NCBI RefSeq assembly: GCF_002160755.1
Contig: NZ_NFLE01000012.1
Coordinates: forward strand, 46,292-110,291
Source: Lachnoclostridium sp. An14
GTDB taxonomy: Bacteria > Bacillota > Clostridia > Lachnospirales > Lachnospiraceae
Length of the DNA stretch: 64,000 nt
Reading direction: 5' to 3'
This document shows, in pieces, positions 52,286 to 59,880 of the stretch (the stretch's first letter is position 1; each line of letters opens with the position of its first letter). The position numbers were made by a program, and so were the translations under genes. The notes beneath the pieces were generated by a model. The model ran no database searches. It saw only the letters and a program-made list of their open reading frames with translations, and was not told the DNA's origin.

Positions 52286-53044
52286 TTATAACTGCTTTTT
52301 ATTAAATGCCCGGATTGCTGCCGCTAAAAATACCACAGATAAAACCACTGAAACAATAAATGGAATAAGAAACTCCGTCATTGAAATCTCACCTGAAATC
52401 AGGTCAACATTTCGTGAAGTGAGGACAACCGGGTTAAAGGCAGATAACGGTTTTACAACACTTAAAACAGAGAACAGGGCTACAATCCCGCCAGTAAACA
52501 GGATGCTTGTAAAAGTCTGCTTGAATAGAACACAACCGAGTATGAGGATGCTAAGATAGAGAAATCCAATCATCCACATAAAAAACGCAGACGGTACAAC
52601 ATTTGAAAGTGAAGCATCTGGCCAAAGGTAATATGTATATCCATAGGCACCTACAAAGCTCACCCAAAAGCTAACCGTCATAGATACTGCTGCTACGGTG
52701 TACTTTGCCATAATCACAGATGGCCTTGCCAATCCCTTTGTCACCAGCAGTAGCAATGTCCCTTTGGAATACTCACTGGACATACAGCTTCCAAACAGAA
52801 TGATAAATGCGCTAAATCCAATGCCGGATATGTTTTTAAAGAATTGCTGCCATGCGTCAAGGGCGACAGGTTCCTCGGTGATTTCTAATCCGGCTCCAAA
52901 TGCAGCTATAATTTCCGGCGTGAATTTTGCCAGAAAAGCACTGGACATTCCGAAAACCGCAAAGATTGCAAACAGGATTAAAAAGCGGTAGTTTTTTAGA
53001 TTTTCTACAAACTCTTTTTTTACAAATGCAATATAGCCTTTCAT
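52286..53044 (-). CDS. ABC-2 type permease (NosY/BcrB-like)
   Basis: A 252-aa permease with about six membrane segments (14-34, 78-98, 110-135, 150-172, 180-205, 220-245). It overlaps the ATPase gene by four bases. Typical of peptide-antibiotic or bacteriocin-immunity exporters. The ATG follows AAAAATGA with weak spacing. Confidence 0.8.
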   Translation of the reverse strand: MKGYIAFVKKEFVENLKNYRFLILFAIFAVFGMSSAFLAKFTPEIIAAFGAGLEITEEPVALDAWQQFFKNISGIGFSAFIILFGSCMSSEYSKGTLLLLVTKGLARPSVIMAKYTVAAVSMTVSFWVSFVGAYGYTYYLWPDASLSNVVPSAFFMWMIGFLYLSILILGCVLFKQTFTSILFTGGIVALFSVLSVVKPLSAFNPVVLTSRNVDLISGEISMTEFLIPFIVSVVLSVVFLAAAIRAFNKKQL

Positions 53045-53958
53045 TTTATCACCTCCAAAAATAGGCTTTCAAGCGACGGCTCCATAAGTTCCACCTTGAC
53101 CGGCACAAGGTCTGCTTCGGCTAAAGTGGAGAAGATGGTATGCTGGGCCTTTTTCATCTCCCGGCTGTGTATTACAATTTCCCGCCCCTTTTCTTCTGAT
53201 CCGTTCAGGAGCGATTGTCCTGTCATACATTCTTTGAAATGCTGTAAATCGGCCTCGGTTGAAAATTCAATTAACAGGCTGTCATGGCTATGCAACGCTT
53301 TGATTTCCGAAAGCGTTCCGCCAACAGCAATATTACCGTCATTCAAGAGTGCCACATGATCGCAAATGCGCTCCACATCGGATAAAATATGCGTTGAAAA
53401 CAAAACCGTTGTTGTCCCACGGATTTTATAAAGAATGTCCAAGATTTCTTTTCTTCCCACCGGGTCAAGGGCGCTGGTAGGTTCATCACAAATCAGCAGT
53501 TTAGGATCAGCCAATAACGCCTGTGCAATTCCAAGGCGCTGTTTCATACCACGCGAATAACCGCCAACACGCTTTTCTACGCCATCAAGACCGACAAGGG
53601 AAAGTAGCTTTTTTCCCTTTTGAGAAATGCTTTCTTTGGGAAGGCCAACAATTTCTCCGCACAGTGTAAGATACTGCATTGCAGTCATATAGTTATAAAA
53701 TTCCGGCACATCCGGCAAATATCCAATATACTGATTTGTTTTGGTCTGCCCAAAGCGAACCGGTTCATTACACACAAGGATTTCTCCCTGATCGGGCTGC
53801 AAAAGCCCCAAAACCATTTTCATTGTTGTTGTTTTTCCTGCACCGTTTTGTCCAATGAAGCCAAAAACGCTCCCCTCTGGAACAGACATATTCAGATCTT
53901 TTATAATTTGCTGCTGTCCAAAACTTTTAGATAGATTGCGGATAGAAAGCACATTCAT
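53041..53958 (-). CDS. ABC transporter ATPase (drug/bacteriocin type)
   Basis: A 305-aa ATPase with Walker A GQNGAGKTTTMKM, Q-loop LPDVPEFY, signature YSRGMKQRLGIAQALL and Walker B LLICDEPTSALD. The YSRGMKQRLGIA signature is typical of BcrA-type ATPases. It drives the downstream permease. The ATG overlaps the end of the PLDc_N gene. Confidence 0.88.
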   Translation of the reverse strand: MNVLSIRNLSKSFGQQQIIKDLNMSVPEGSVFGFIGQNGAGKTTTMKMVLGLLQPDQGEILVCNEPVRFGQTKTNQYIGYLPDVPEFYNYMTAMQYLTLCGEIVGLPKESISQKGKKLLSLVGLDGVEKRVGGYSRGMKQRLGIAQALLADPKLLICDEPTSALDPVGRKEILDILYKIRGTTTVLFSTHILSDVERICDHVALLNDGNIAVGGTLSEIKALHSHDSLLIEFSTEADLQHFKECMTGQSLLNGSEEKGREIVIHSREMKKAQHTIFSTLAEADLVPVKVELMEPSLESLFLEVIK

Positions 53959-54158
53959 TTTTCCTCACCTCTCCCAAAAACAAAATAGATAATCGGGCCA
54001 AACATAAGGATAACCAGAGAGATTACAAGCCACATAGCCCTGTTCCCAAAGCGATAATGCGGATGCCGGAGAATATGCCGGACAGCGGCCACGGCAAGGA
54101 TCACATCAATCACAAAGATGGGAATAAGAAGCGGAAATATTTCCTGCAACAAAGACAT
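53955..54158 (-). CDS. PLDc_N-domain small membrane protein
   Basis: A 67-aa protein with two membrane segments (residues about 8-28 and 43-60) in the PLDc N-terminal domain pattern (FPLLIPIFVIDVILAVAA, then NRAMWLVISLVILMFGPIIY). Such proteins often sit beside bacteriocin-type ABC transporters as accessory or immunity proteins. It is the first gene of this operon. Confidence 0.78.
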   Translation of the reverse strand: MSLLQEIFPLLIPIFVIDVILAVAAVRHILRHPHYRFGNRAMWLVISLVILMFGPIIYFVFGRGEEK

Positions 54159-54220
54159 ACCAATTTACCTCCTATTGTTATAATTCGTATCGATATTTGC
54201 GGGGGTTCGACATTTTCGCC

Positions 54221-54307
54221 TTAATATTCCCGCATAGGTTATATTACCACTATGGAAATAAAAAAGCAATACCTTCCCTTGACTTTTTATTTCCGAAGTG
54301 ATAATAT
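54221..54307. promoter_or_regulatory. Divergent control region with TTAATATTCCC motif
   Basis: A plus-strand promoter TTGACT (54279-54284) and TAATAT (54302-54307), 17 bp apart, drives the HTH gene. TTAATATTCCC (54221-54231) recurs at 54922-54932 inside the next promoter spacer. The shared motif is likely an operator for one of the two HTH proteins. Confidence 0.6.
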
Positions 54308-54327
54308 TTTCAAAAAGGAGGTTGAAC

Positions 54328-54882
54328 ATGGGCAGCAAGAATTTGAATGAAAAGATTATGGAATGTATTTCAAATCCGGCCAAGAGCCGCCTGCTGATAG
54401 AAATAATGCGTCGAGGGGAAGTTACCGCAAAGTATTTGGCTGAAAAATGCTCAGATATTCCTCAAACTACACTATATCGTAATTTGAAACGAATGACCGA
54501 TGATGGACTATTGAAAATCGTTAATGAAACACCAATACGCGGAACAGTTGAAAAGACTTACGCATTAACTTTTGACCCGTCTGATCCTCCATCAGTTCTC
54601 GGAGAAAATTCCGGTGCCATTTATATGCAGATGTTCTTTCAGTATTTTTTGACCTTCGCCAAGATTTTTCAAGAATACTGCGACACACCGGGAATTGACA
54701 TAAAAAGGGATCGGTCTGGTCTTAGCCTTTCTCATGTTTATTTGACAGATGAGGAACTGGAAAAAGTGGTATCGGATATTGCTCAAATCTTATATCCACT
54801 TCAAGATAATAAACCAGAGCCGGGTCGCAGATTAAGAACGGTTGGATTGATTATCTCCCCGGAACATAAGGCGGATGAATAG
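54328..54882 (+). CDS. ArsR-like winged-helix regulator (184 aa)
   Basis: A 184-aa regulator with a winged-helix N-terminus (CISNPAKSRLLIEIMRRGEV, then QTTLYRNLKRMTDDGLLKIV) and a helical, probably dimer- or ligand-binding C-terminal half. AAGGAGG precedes ATG 54328. Divergent from the ABC operon it likely regulates. A terminator (AAACGCCCT/AGGGCGTTT at 54887-54913) follows. Confidence 0.75.
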   Translation: MGSKNLNEKIMECISNPAKSRLLIEIMRRGEVTAKYLAEKCSDIPQTTLYRNLKRMTDDGLLKIVNETPIRGTVEKTYALTFDPSDPPSVLGENSGAIYMQMFFQYFLTFAKIFQEYCDTPGIDIKRDRSGLSLSHVYLTDEELEKVVSDIAQILYPLQDNKPEPGRRLRTVGLIISPEHKADE

Positions 54883-54885
54883 AGA

Positions 54886-54914
54886 AAAACGCCCTATATG
54901 CACAGGGCGTTTTC
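54886..54914 (+). terminator. Terminator after the HTH gene
   Basis: AAACGCCCT (54887-54895) pairs with AGGGCGTTT (54904-54912), followed by TCTCTTG. The next promoter begins immediately after it. Confidence 0.8.
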
Positions 54915-54916
54915 TC

Positions 54917-54962
54917 TTGACTTAATATTCCCATAATGGTAATATTTTGTTATCGGGAATAA
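54917..54962 (+). promoter_or_regulatory. Promoter and TTAATATTCCC operator of the ArsR gene
   Basis: TTGACT (54917-54922) and TAATAT (54940-54945) are 17 bp apart. TTAATATTCCC fills the spacer, and GGGAATAA (54955-54962) provides the inverted partner downstream of the -10. A repressor bound here would block the promoter. Confidence 0.6.
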
Positions 54963-54974
54963 TGGAGATACATT

Positions 54975-55268
54975 ATGAAGAATGAACGCGAAAATGCACT
55001 GGACAAAAAATTCCATGCGTTATCAAATCCAACCAGACGAGAAATTCTAATGCGGTTAAGCCAAAAACCGCACTCTGCCGGAGAGATTGCAGGATATTTT
55101 CAGATAACACCTGCCTCGATTTCTTATCATCTTTCTCTGTTGCAAAGGAGTGGCTTAATTTGCTGTCGTCAAGTAGAAAAACGGAGGATATATAGCATCA
55201 ATCGCGGCTCATTGGATGAAGTGTATCTGTGGCTAATGGGTCTATATAATGCTAAGTCAAATAAGTGA
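54975..55268 (+). CDS. ArsR family transcriptional regulator
   Basis: A 97-aa regulator with the ArsR fold (HALSNPTRREILMRLSQKPH, then AGEIAGYFQITPASISYHLS). The metal-ligand motif ELCVC is absent; only a CC pair occurs at ICCRQV. So it may respond to another signal. AATGGAG precedes the ATG. Likely controls itself and the adjacent ABC operon. Confidence 0.85.
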   Translation: MKNERENALDKKFHALSNPTRREILMRLSQKPHSAGEIAGYFQITPASISYHLSLLQRSGLICCRQVEKRRIYSINRGSLDEVYLWLMGLYNAKSNK

Positions 55269-55308
55269 TTGTAAATTATTCGAGCAAAAATTAGGAGGTG
55301 GGGGAAAA

Positions 55309-55709
55309 TTGGGAAATTTATAATTCTATCCTTCAGCGACGACGAGGACGCCATCTTTGCAAACACTGTGACGGCTCTTGCTTCTGTTGCGAACTTCTCC
55401 ACAGTGACCGCCTCCGCAGATGCCCCGCTGCTCTTTGGCTCTCTGCAAATCGACCCGCAGCGCAGGCTGGTATGGCGGTCCGGCCAGGCGGTGGAGCTGA
55501 CGCCGATGGAGTTCGACATTCTGCTCCTGCTGGCCCGCCGGCCAGGGCAGGTGTTCTCCGCCCGCCAGATCTACGAGGCTGTTGCCGCGGACACCTATGA
55601 CGCAAGTTGGACGGGAATCTCCAGCATGGTCTACAAGCTCCGCCGTAAGCTGGGCGCCGGTATCATCGAAACGGTGCGGGGCCACGGCTACCGCTTCACA
55701 CCAAAATAA
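55309..55709 (+). CDS. Receiver-less OmpR-type winged-helix regulator, copy 4 (apparent -1 frameshift)
   Basis: AGGAGG is followed by TTG 55309, reading TTG GGA AAT TTA TAA. The conserved frame is -1 (GKFIILSFSDDEDAIFANTV, then LTPMEFDILLLLARRPGQVF). In that frame no ATG, GTG or TTG lies between an upstream TAA (55272) and GGG 55311; only an ATT precedes it. The slip site G GGA AAT is a canonical X-XXY-YYZ heptamer. The end (GYRFTPK) differs slightly from copies 1-3, which end KFVAPGTSPK or SLK. Confidence 0.72.
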
Positions 55710-55712
55710 CAG

Positions 55713-55757
55713 AACAGCGCCGTCCCGGCTCTACCGGGGCGGCGCTGCTTTATCATA
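55713..55757 (+). terminator. Terminator of wHTH copy 4
   Basis: GCGCCGTCCCGG pairs with CCGGGGCGGCGC, then TGCTTTATC. The same hairpin lies after the remnant at 52156. Confidence 0.75.
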
Positions 55758-55773
55758 GGTCGGTGCAGGTTCC

Positions 55774-56385
55774 TTAAACAGTATAATTATTAAGTATGGT
55801 AGCAATAGCTTCTGGCGCATCTTTGCTAATCTCATGGCCTGCGCCGGGGATGATTTGCAAAGTTGCTTGGGGAAGTAGTCCATTTAACTTTTTCGATGCT
55901 TTTAGGTTGGCACTATCTTTTTCACCGCACAAAATAGTGACAGGGCAAGTAATTCCGTTTAATTGTGAGGTAAAATCCAAAGACCGCATAGAGTGAGATA
56001 GCTTAATCGTATCCCTTTTTGATAGTCCCATGTTCTCAAAACTCTTGTTGGGCATGCAGCGGAACAAGAAATTTTGAAAATCAATCAGTAATGTTGGTAC
56101 TTTATATTGTGCGCCGATTAAGATCAATGAATCTACTTTATTCCCATGACGAATAGTAAAATCGAGGGCGAGCAGTGCCCCAAACGATAGGCCACAGATA
56201 CGAAGCGGCTCTGTAGCGTTAGAATACTGCCGTTCCAAGTCAGCCAAAATCCGGAAATAGGATATTTCATTTCCTGTTGAAGAAAAAAGCTCCGGGCATT
56301 CAACATTGGAAGTTGAAAGTTGACAGACTACCTCTTTCCAGTCTTGTGCAGTTTGTCCTAATCCATGTAAAAGAACTGTTTTCAT
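55774..56385 (-). CDS. Alpha/beta hydrolase
   Basis: A 203-aa hydrolase. It has the oxyanion-like HGLGQT at residues 7-12, nucleophile elbow GLSFGALLAL, and Asp and His in GEKDSANLK and GAGHEISKD. Substrate unknown. It overlaps the XRE regulator gene by four bases, so the two are cotranscribed on the minus strand. Confidence 0.8.
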   Translation of the reverse strand: MKTVLLHGLGQTAQDWKEVVCQLSTSNVECPELFSSTGNEISYFRILADLERQYSNATEPLRICGLSFGALLALDFTIRHGNKVDSLILIGAQYKVPTLLIDFQNFLFRCMPNKSFENMGLSKRDTIKLSHSMRSLDFTSQLNGITCPVTILCGEKDSANLKASKKLNGLLPQATLQIIPGAGHEISKDAPEAIATILNNYTV

Positions 56386-57185
56386 TGTTCGTCTGCTGCA
56401 TCCCCTTTCCTATGATAAAGCAAATAATCTACCCCAAAGCACACAAGAGAAAGTGCAAGGGTAATCCCGCTGTTGAATATGTCAGATGTAAAATCGAACT
56501 GGACTTGTGGCAAAAAATAATCTGAAATATGGGTAATCGCAATCGGCACTGGGATCAAAACCAACAGGGCAAAACCAAATGCTCTCCACATATTTTTCTT
56601 GCACTTGCGGAAAATTCCATATATTACCCAGATTGCAGCAATCGCAATTAGCGTTATGCAAATGCCCAGCGTGAATATAACTGACTTTTGCAAAAGCAAG
56701 GACAATATTGCCAATAGTGGAATAGGGATAGCACTGATTACAACTAAGGTTTTCAAAACGATCTTTGTTCTGGAAATCAGACTTGGAAGTAACATAAGCC
56801 ATGCAGCGATGATGGAAACAGCGACAATCAATGACCATGATAACCTGTCCGAAGTAAAGTAGTCGCAGATCAGGCATACGCAGCCAGCAATCAATGCTGC
56901 AGCAGAAACGATTACCAAAATAATGCGCTTGCCTCTTTCAGACAAACGATAATTGCGCTTCTTATATGGTAACTCATCCGGCTCGGTCATTTCATCTTTA
57001 ATAAGATAATCAGAGGACACATTGAAAATGTCGCTGAGCTGGGCTATAAAATCCAAATCAGGGGTCGATTGTCCCAATTCCCATTTTGAAATCGTCTGTC
57101 GTGTAACTGTTACCTTTTCAGCGAGTGCCTCTTGTGAAAGTCCTCGCTGCTTTCTCAATTTTTGTATTTTCTCTCCGAGGGTCAT
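56382..57185 (-). CDS. XRE regulator with C-terminal membrane domain
   Basis: A 267-aa protein. Residues 1-65 form a Cro/CI helix-turn-helix (IQKLRKQRGLSQEALAEKVT, then RQTISKWELGQSTPDLDFIA). The C-terminal half has about five membrane segments (near 90-110, 122-140, 153-172, 180-200, 235-255). ATG 57185 follows GCAGGAGG. Membrane-tethered regulators of this type often control a neighbouring transporter or hydrolase in response to a membrane signal. Confidence 0.8.
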   Translation of the reverse strand: MTLGEKIQKLRKQRGLSQEALAEKVTVTRQTISKWELGQSTPDLDFIAQLSDIFNVSSDYLIKDEMTEPDELPYKKRNYRLSERGKRIILVIVSAAALIAGCVCLICDYFTSDRLSWSLIVAVSIIAAWLMLLPSLISRTKIVLKTLVVISAIPIPLLAILSLLLQKSVIFTLGICITLIAIAAIWVIYGIFRKCKKNMWRAFGFALLVLIPVPIAITHISDYFLPQVQFDFTSDIFNSGITLALSLVCFGVDYLLYHRKGDAADEQ

Positions 57186-57265
57186 ATTTTTGTTTCCTCC
57201 TGCTATTTGATTTGAGAAAATCATAGCAAATAAGACGCCCTATTTCTACCAACACAAGCGGGAAC

Positions 57266-57298
57266 CGCCGCAACGAACCATTGCGGCGTTGCTTTTTA
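57266..57298. terminator. Hairpin terminator in the gap before repA
   Basis: CGCCGCAA (57266-57273) pairs with TTGCGGCG (57281-57288), then TTGCTTTTT. The remaining 57186-57504 region has no gene; it holds the repA leader. Confidence 0.7.
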
Positions 57299-57504
57299 AC
57301 GCATAATCAGCTATTAGCAAACTAGCCATAGGGACACCCTCCACCAATCAACAAATACACACAGACAGGCCGCCGCTAAATTGTAGGGATTTGCTTCAAA
57401 AAACCGCATAAATCCGCCGTTTTCGGATGGTGGATATTTCAAAAGGTGTTGCTTTCGGGCAGCGCCTTTTGTTTTGCCGGTCTGAAAGAAAAGGGGGTGA
57501 AAAC

Positions 57505-58410
57505 ATGGCCGAGCCGGGTGCATTGGATTACTTTTACGGAACCGAGGCAGAGCAATATACCTTTTACCGGATTCCGAAGGTGTTGTTTACCGACCCCGGC
57601 TTCCGGCGCATAACAGCAGACGCGAAAATCCTGTATGGCCTGATGTTGGATCGCATGGGGCTGTCCATACGCAATAACTGGCTGGACGAACAGGAGCGCG
57701 TGTTTATCTACTTCACGTTGGAAGAAGCAATGGACGCGATGTGCTGCGGCCACAACAAGGCGGTGTCCCTGTTCACCGAGTTGGACAAGGTGGGCCTGAT
57801 CGAGCGTAAGAAGCAGGGCCAGGGCCGCCCTACAAAAATCTACGTCAAGAACTTCATCCGGAAAGAGGAAGTCAAGACTTCCGAAAATCGGAAGTCTGCA
57901 CTTCCCGAAAGCGGAACTCTTGACTTCCGAAAATCGGACACAATCAATACTAATAAGAATAAGACTGATCTGAGTGATACTGATCCATCTATCTATCCGG
58001 CGGTACGACCTCCGGAAGATAGACCGCCTACGGCGGCTGATACGATGGATACGATACGAGCCTATCGGGAGATTTTGAAAGAGAACATTGAGTATGACCA
58101 TCTCCGGAAAAATCTTGGCTACGACTATGAACTCCTGGATGAAATTCTGGAAATCCTGGTGGACACGGTATGCAGCACCCGAAAAATGATCCGCATTGGC
58201 GGTGAGGACTTCCCAAAAGAGGTTGTGAAAAGCAGGCTGTTGAAGCTGGACTCCAGCCACATCGAGTATGTGATCAGCAGCCTGCGGGAAAATACGACGA
58301 AGGTACGGAACATCCGCGCTTACCTCCTAACCTCCCTCTACAATGCGCCTACTACTATCAACAGTTACTACACCGCACTTGTCAATCACGATATGTATGG
58401 CAGTGGGTAA
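57505..58410 (+). CDS. repA: RepA_N-type replication initiator
   Basis: A 301-aa initiator with the RepA_N pattern (EQYTFYRIPKVLFTDPGFRR, then KILYGLMLDRMGLSIRNNWL, then RVFIYFTLEEAMDAMCCGHN). The N-terminal DNA-binding part (to about 130) is joined by a Ser/Lys-rich linker to a C-terminal domain. The linker codons contain three 23-bp iterons. AGGGGGTG precedes ATG 57505. In RepA_N replicons the origin usually lies inside the gene, which fits. Confidence 0.88.
   Translation: MAEPGALDYFYGTEAEQYTFYRIPKVLFTDPGFRRITADAKILYGLMLDRMGLSIRNNWLDEQERVFIYFTLEEAMDAMCCGHNKAVSLFTELDKVGLIERKKQGQGRPTKIYVKNFIRKEEVKTSENRKSALPESGTLDFRKSDTINTNKNKTDLSDTDPSIYPAVRPPEDRPPTAADTMDTIRAYREILKENIEYDHLRKNLGYDYELLDEILEILVDTVCSTRKMIRIGGEDFPKEVVKSRLLKLDSSHIEYVISSLRENTTKVRNIRAYLLTSLYNAPTTINSYYTALVNHDMYGSG
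57877..57938 (+). repeat. Three 23-bp iterons inside repA (probable origin)
   Basis: ACTTCCGAAAATCGGAAGT (57877), ACTTCCCGAAAGCGGAA (57900) and ACTTCCGAAAATCGGA (57923) recur every 23 bp; each is a partial palindrome. RepA_N-family origins typically hold such repeats in the mid-gene linker. They encode the SENRKSALPESGTLDFRKSD region, where amino-acid content is loosely constrained. Confidence 0.8.
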
Positions 58411-58492
58411 CTGTTTTTTCATACTCAAATGAGGGCGGCGAGCCGGTCTTATCCGGCCCGCCTTGATTACCCATCAGCAAATGAACGGCACT

Positions 58493-58536
58493 GTGTCAAG
58501 AACGCGCACGGTGCGCGTTCATTTTATTCTTGACAC
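58493..58536. repeat. Large inverted repeat after repA
   Basis: GTGTCAAGAA (58493-58502) pairs with TTCTTGACAC (58527-58536). Inside, AACGCGCAC and GCGCGTT form a second stem. The right arm contains TTGACA, so the structure could be a terminator for repA, a promoter/operator for the next gene, or a replication-control hairpin. Confidence 0.6.
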
Positions 58537-58586
58537 GGGGTCGTTTGTTTGCCACCCGGCATGAAGCCGGAGAAAGGAGCGACCCC

Positions 58587-58937
58587 GTGAAGAAGCCATT
58601 TGCATATATTTCTGCCGCATGGAGCGGTCAGGAATTTACCGACACCGACCAGGCTGCGGTCTACTGCCGCAAGGTCTATCTGGCCGGTTTTACCCCGATC
58701 TGTCCCATCCTCTATTTGCCGCACTTCCTCAATGACACCATTCCCGCCGAACATAAGGACGGGATTGATATGGCGCGGGAACTTTTGCGGCGTAGCCATG
58801 TGCTGATTGTCTGCGGCGACGAGGTGGATGAAGCCGTAAAGAACGATATTGCTGTGGCGCAGCGGCTTGGCATTACGGCCACCACACTGGACGGTATTTT
58901 GAAAATCCGGAGCCAGGGCCATGAGGAAGCCCGCTGA
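58587..58937 (+). CDS. DUF7768-like nucleotide-binding-fold protein
   Basis: A 116-aa protein from GTG 58587 (AAAGGAG upstream). The pattern KKPFAYISAAWSGQEFTDTD, then CPILYLPHFLN, then SHVLIVCGDEVDEAVKNDIA suggests a Rossmann/SLOG-type fold like those annotated DUF4406 or DUF7768. Common between repA and pcfB genes in ICEs. A short frame MRKPADTLHRLLRSLLHRLV (58921-58992) overlaps its end and is uncertain. Confidence 0.6.
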   Translation: MKKPFAYISAAWSGQEFTDTDQAAVYCRKVYLAGFTPICPILYLPHFLNDTIPAEHKDGIDMARELLRRSHVLIVCGDEVDEAVKNDIAVAQRLGITATTLDGILKIRSQGHEEAR

Positions 58938-59036
58938 TACTCTCCACCGGCTGCTGCGTTCCCTGCTGCACCGGCTGGTGGTGCCGCCTTAGTATCTTCT
59001 TTTCCATTTCCACCCTGCCGGAAAGGAGGATAGCCC

Positions 59037-59519
59037 ATGCAGGAAGAACTGGAACAAAAATCTGTGGCGATCAGCATTAAGGCGGGAAAGCTGACCGCAA
59101 ATCTCTTGAAGAAAGCCGTGGAAAAGGCCCTGGCGGAAATGGAGAAAAGCCAGAAAAACCCGAAAATCTATAAAGGCAAGCAGAGTGTGAAGCACCTTGT
59201 CCGGCAGGGCGCAGGCGTTTCCAACATTGAGATTACAGACGGCAACATCAAATCCTTTGAGCGCGTTGCCCGCAAGTATGGCGTTGATTTCGCGCTGAAA
59301 AAGGACACCACAAGCCAGCCACCCCGTTATCTGGTATTTTTCAAGTCGCGGGACGCGGATGCACTGACTGCTGCCTTTGCGGAATATTCCGGCAAGGTAG
59401 TAAAGCGCCAGTCCCAGGAAAAGCCTTCGGTTCGCCGCCAGCTTACACAGCTTCAGGAGGTTGTCCGGAAAATGGCACAATCCCTCTCCCGCAATAAACA
59501 GCAGGAGGTGGCGCGATGA
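59037..59519 (+). CDS. pcfB: PcfB family (DUF3801) conjugation protein
   Basis: A 160-aa protein matching PcfB/DUF3801: VAISIKAGKLTANLLKKAVE, then KQSVKHLVRQGAGVSNIEIT, then VARKYGVDFALKKD. The family is encoded just before the coupling protein in pCF10-like conjugation operons. AAGGAGG precedes the ATG. It is coupled to the truncated traG gene (ATGA). Confidence 0.85.
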   Translation: MQEELEQKSVAISIKAGKLTANLLKKAVEKALAEMEKSQKNPKIYKGKQSVKHLVRQGAGVSNIEITDGNIKSFERVARKYGVDFALKKDTTSQPPRYLVFFKSRDADALTAAFAEYSGKVVKRQSQEKPSVRRQLTQLQEVVRKMAQSLSRNKQQEVAR

Positions 59520-59833
59520 AGAACCTGCCAAAGATTAACCCAGCGAAAGCGGTCAAGGCAAGTCTACCCTATGTGTTTGCCGGTTTGCTCTGCACAAAGC
59601 TGGGTGAAGCCTACCGGCTGACCACCAGCGGCGATGTACTGGATAAGCTGCTGGCAGCCTTTACAAAGCTGGGCCTTGTATTTCAAAATCCGCTTCCCAG
59701 CTTCCACCCCTTTGATTTGCTGGTGGGCGCGGTAGCGGCTGTGCTGCTGCGTCTGGTAGTCTGGTCAAAAATCAAAAATGCGAAAAAGTACCGGCACGGA
59801 GAAGAATACGGCACGGCCCGGTGGAGTGCATAA
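59516..59833 (+). pseudogene. VirD4/TraG coupling protein, truncated by an inserted element
   Basis: A 105-aa fragment of the TraG/VirD4-type coupling ATPase: the N-terminal segment with two membrane helices (residues 14-30 and 62-82) and the conserved AKKYRHGEEYGTARWSA end. In intact proteins RWG leads into the P-loop domain. Here the frame stops one codon later, and the next element starts. The gene is interrupted, so conjugation through this coupling protein is probably lost unless a copy exists elsewhere. Confidence 0.8.
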
Positions 59834-59880
59834 TTTTAAGTGTAAAGGACACCTACATGGACGCACAGGAGGTTATGCAC

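Noticed and set aside
24195..55709. Sequencing error as the cause of the wHTH frameshift
   Set aside because: The same one-base deficit occurs in four diverged copies with different local sequence.
57877..57938. CRISPR array
   Set aside because: Repeats are only about 17-19 bp with 4-7 bp between them and lie within a coding gene; they are iterons.
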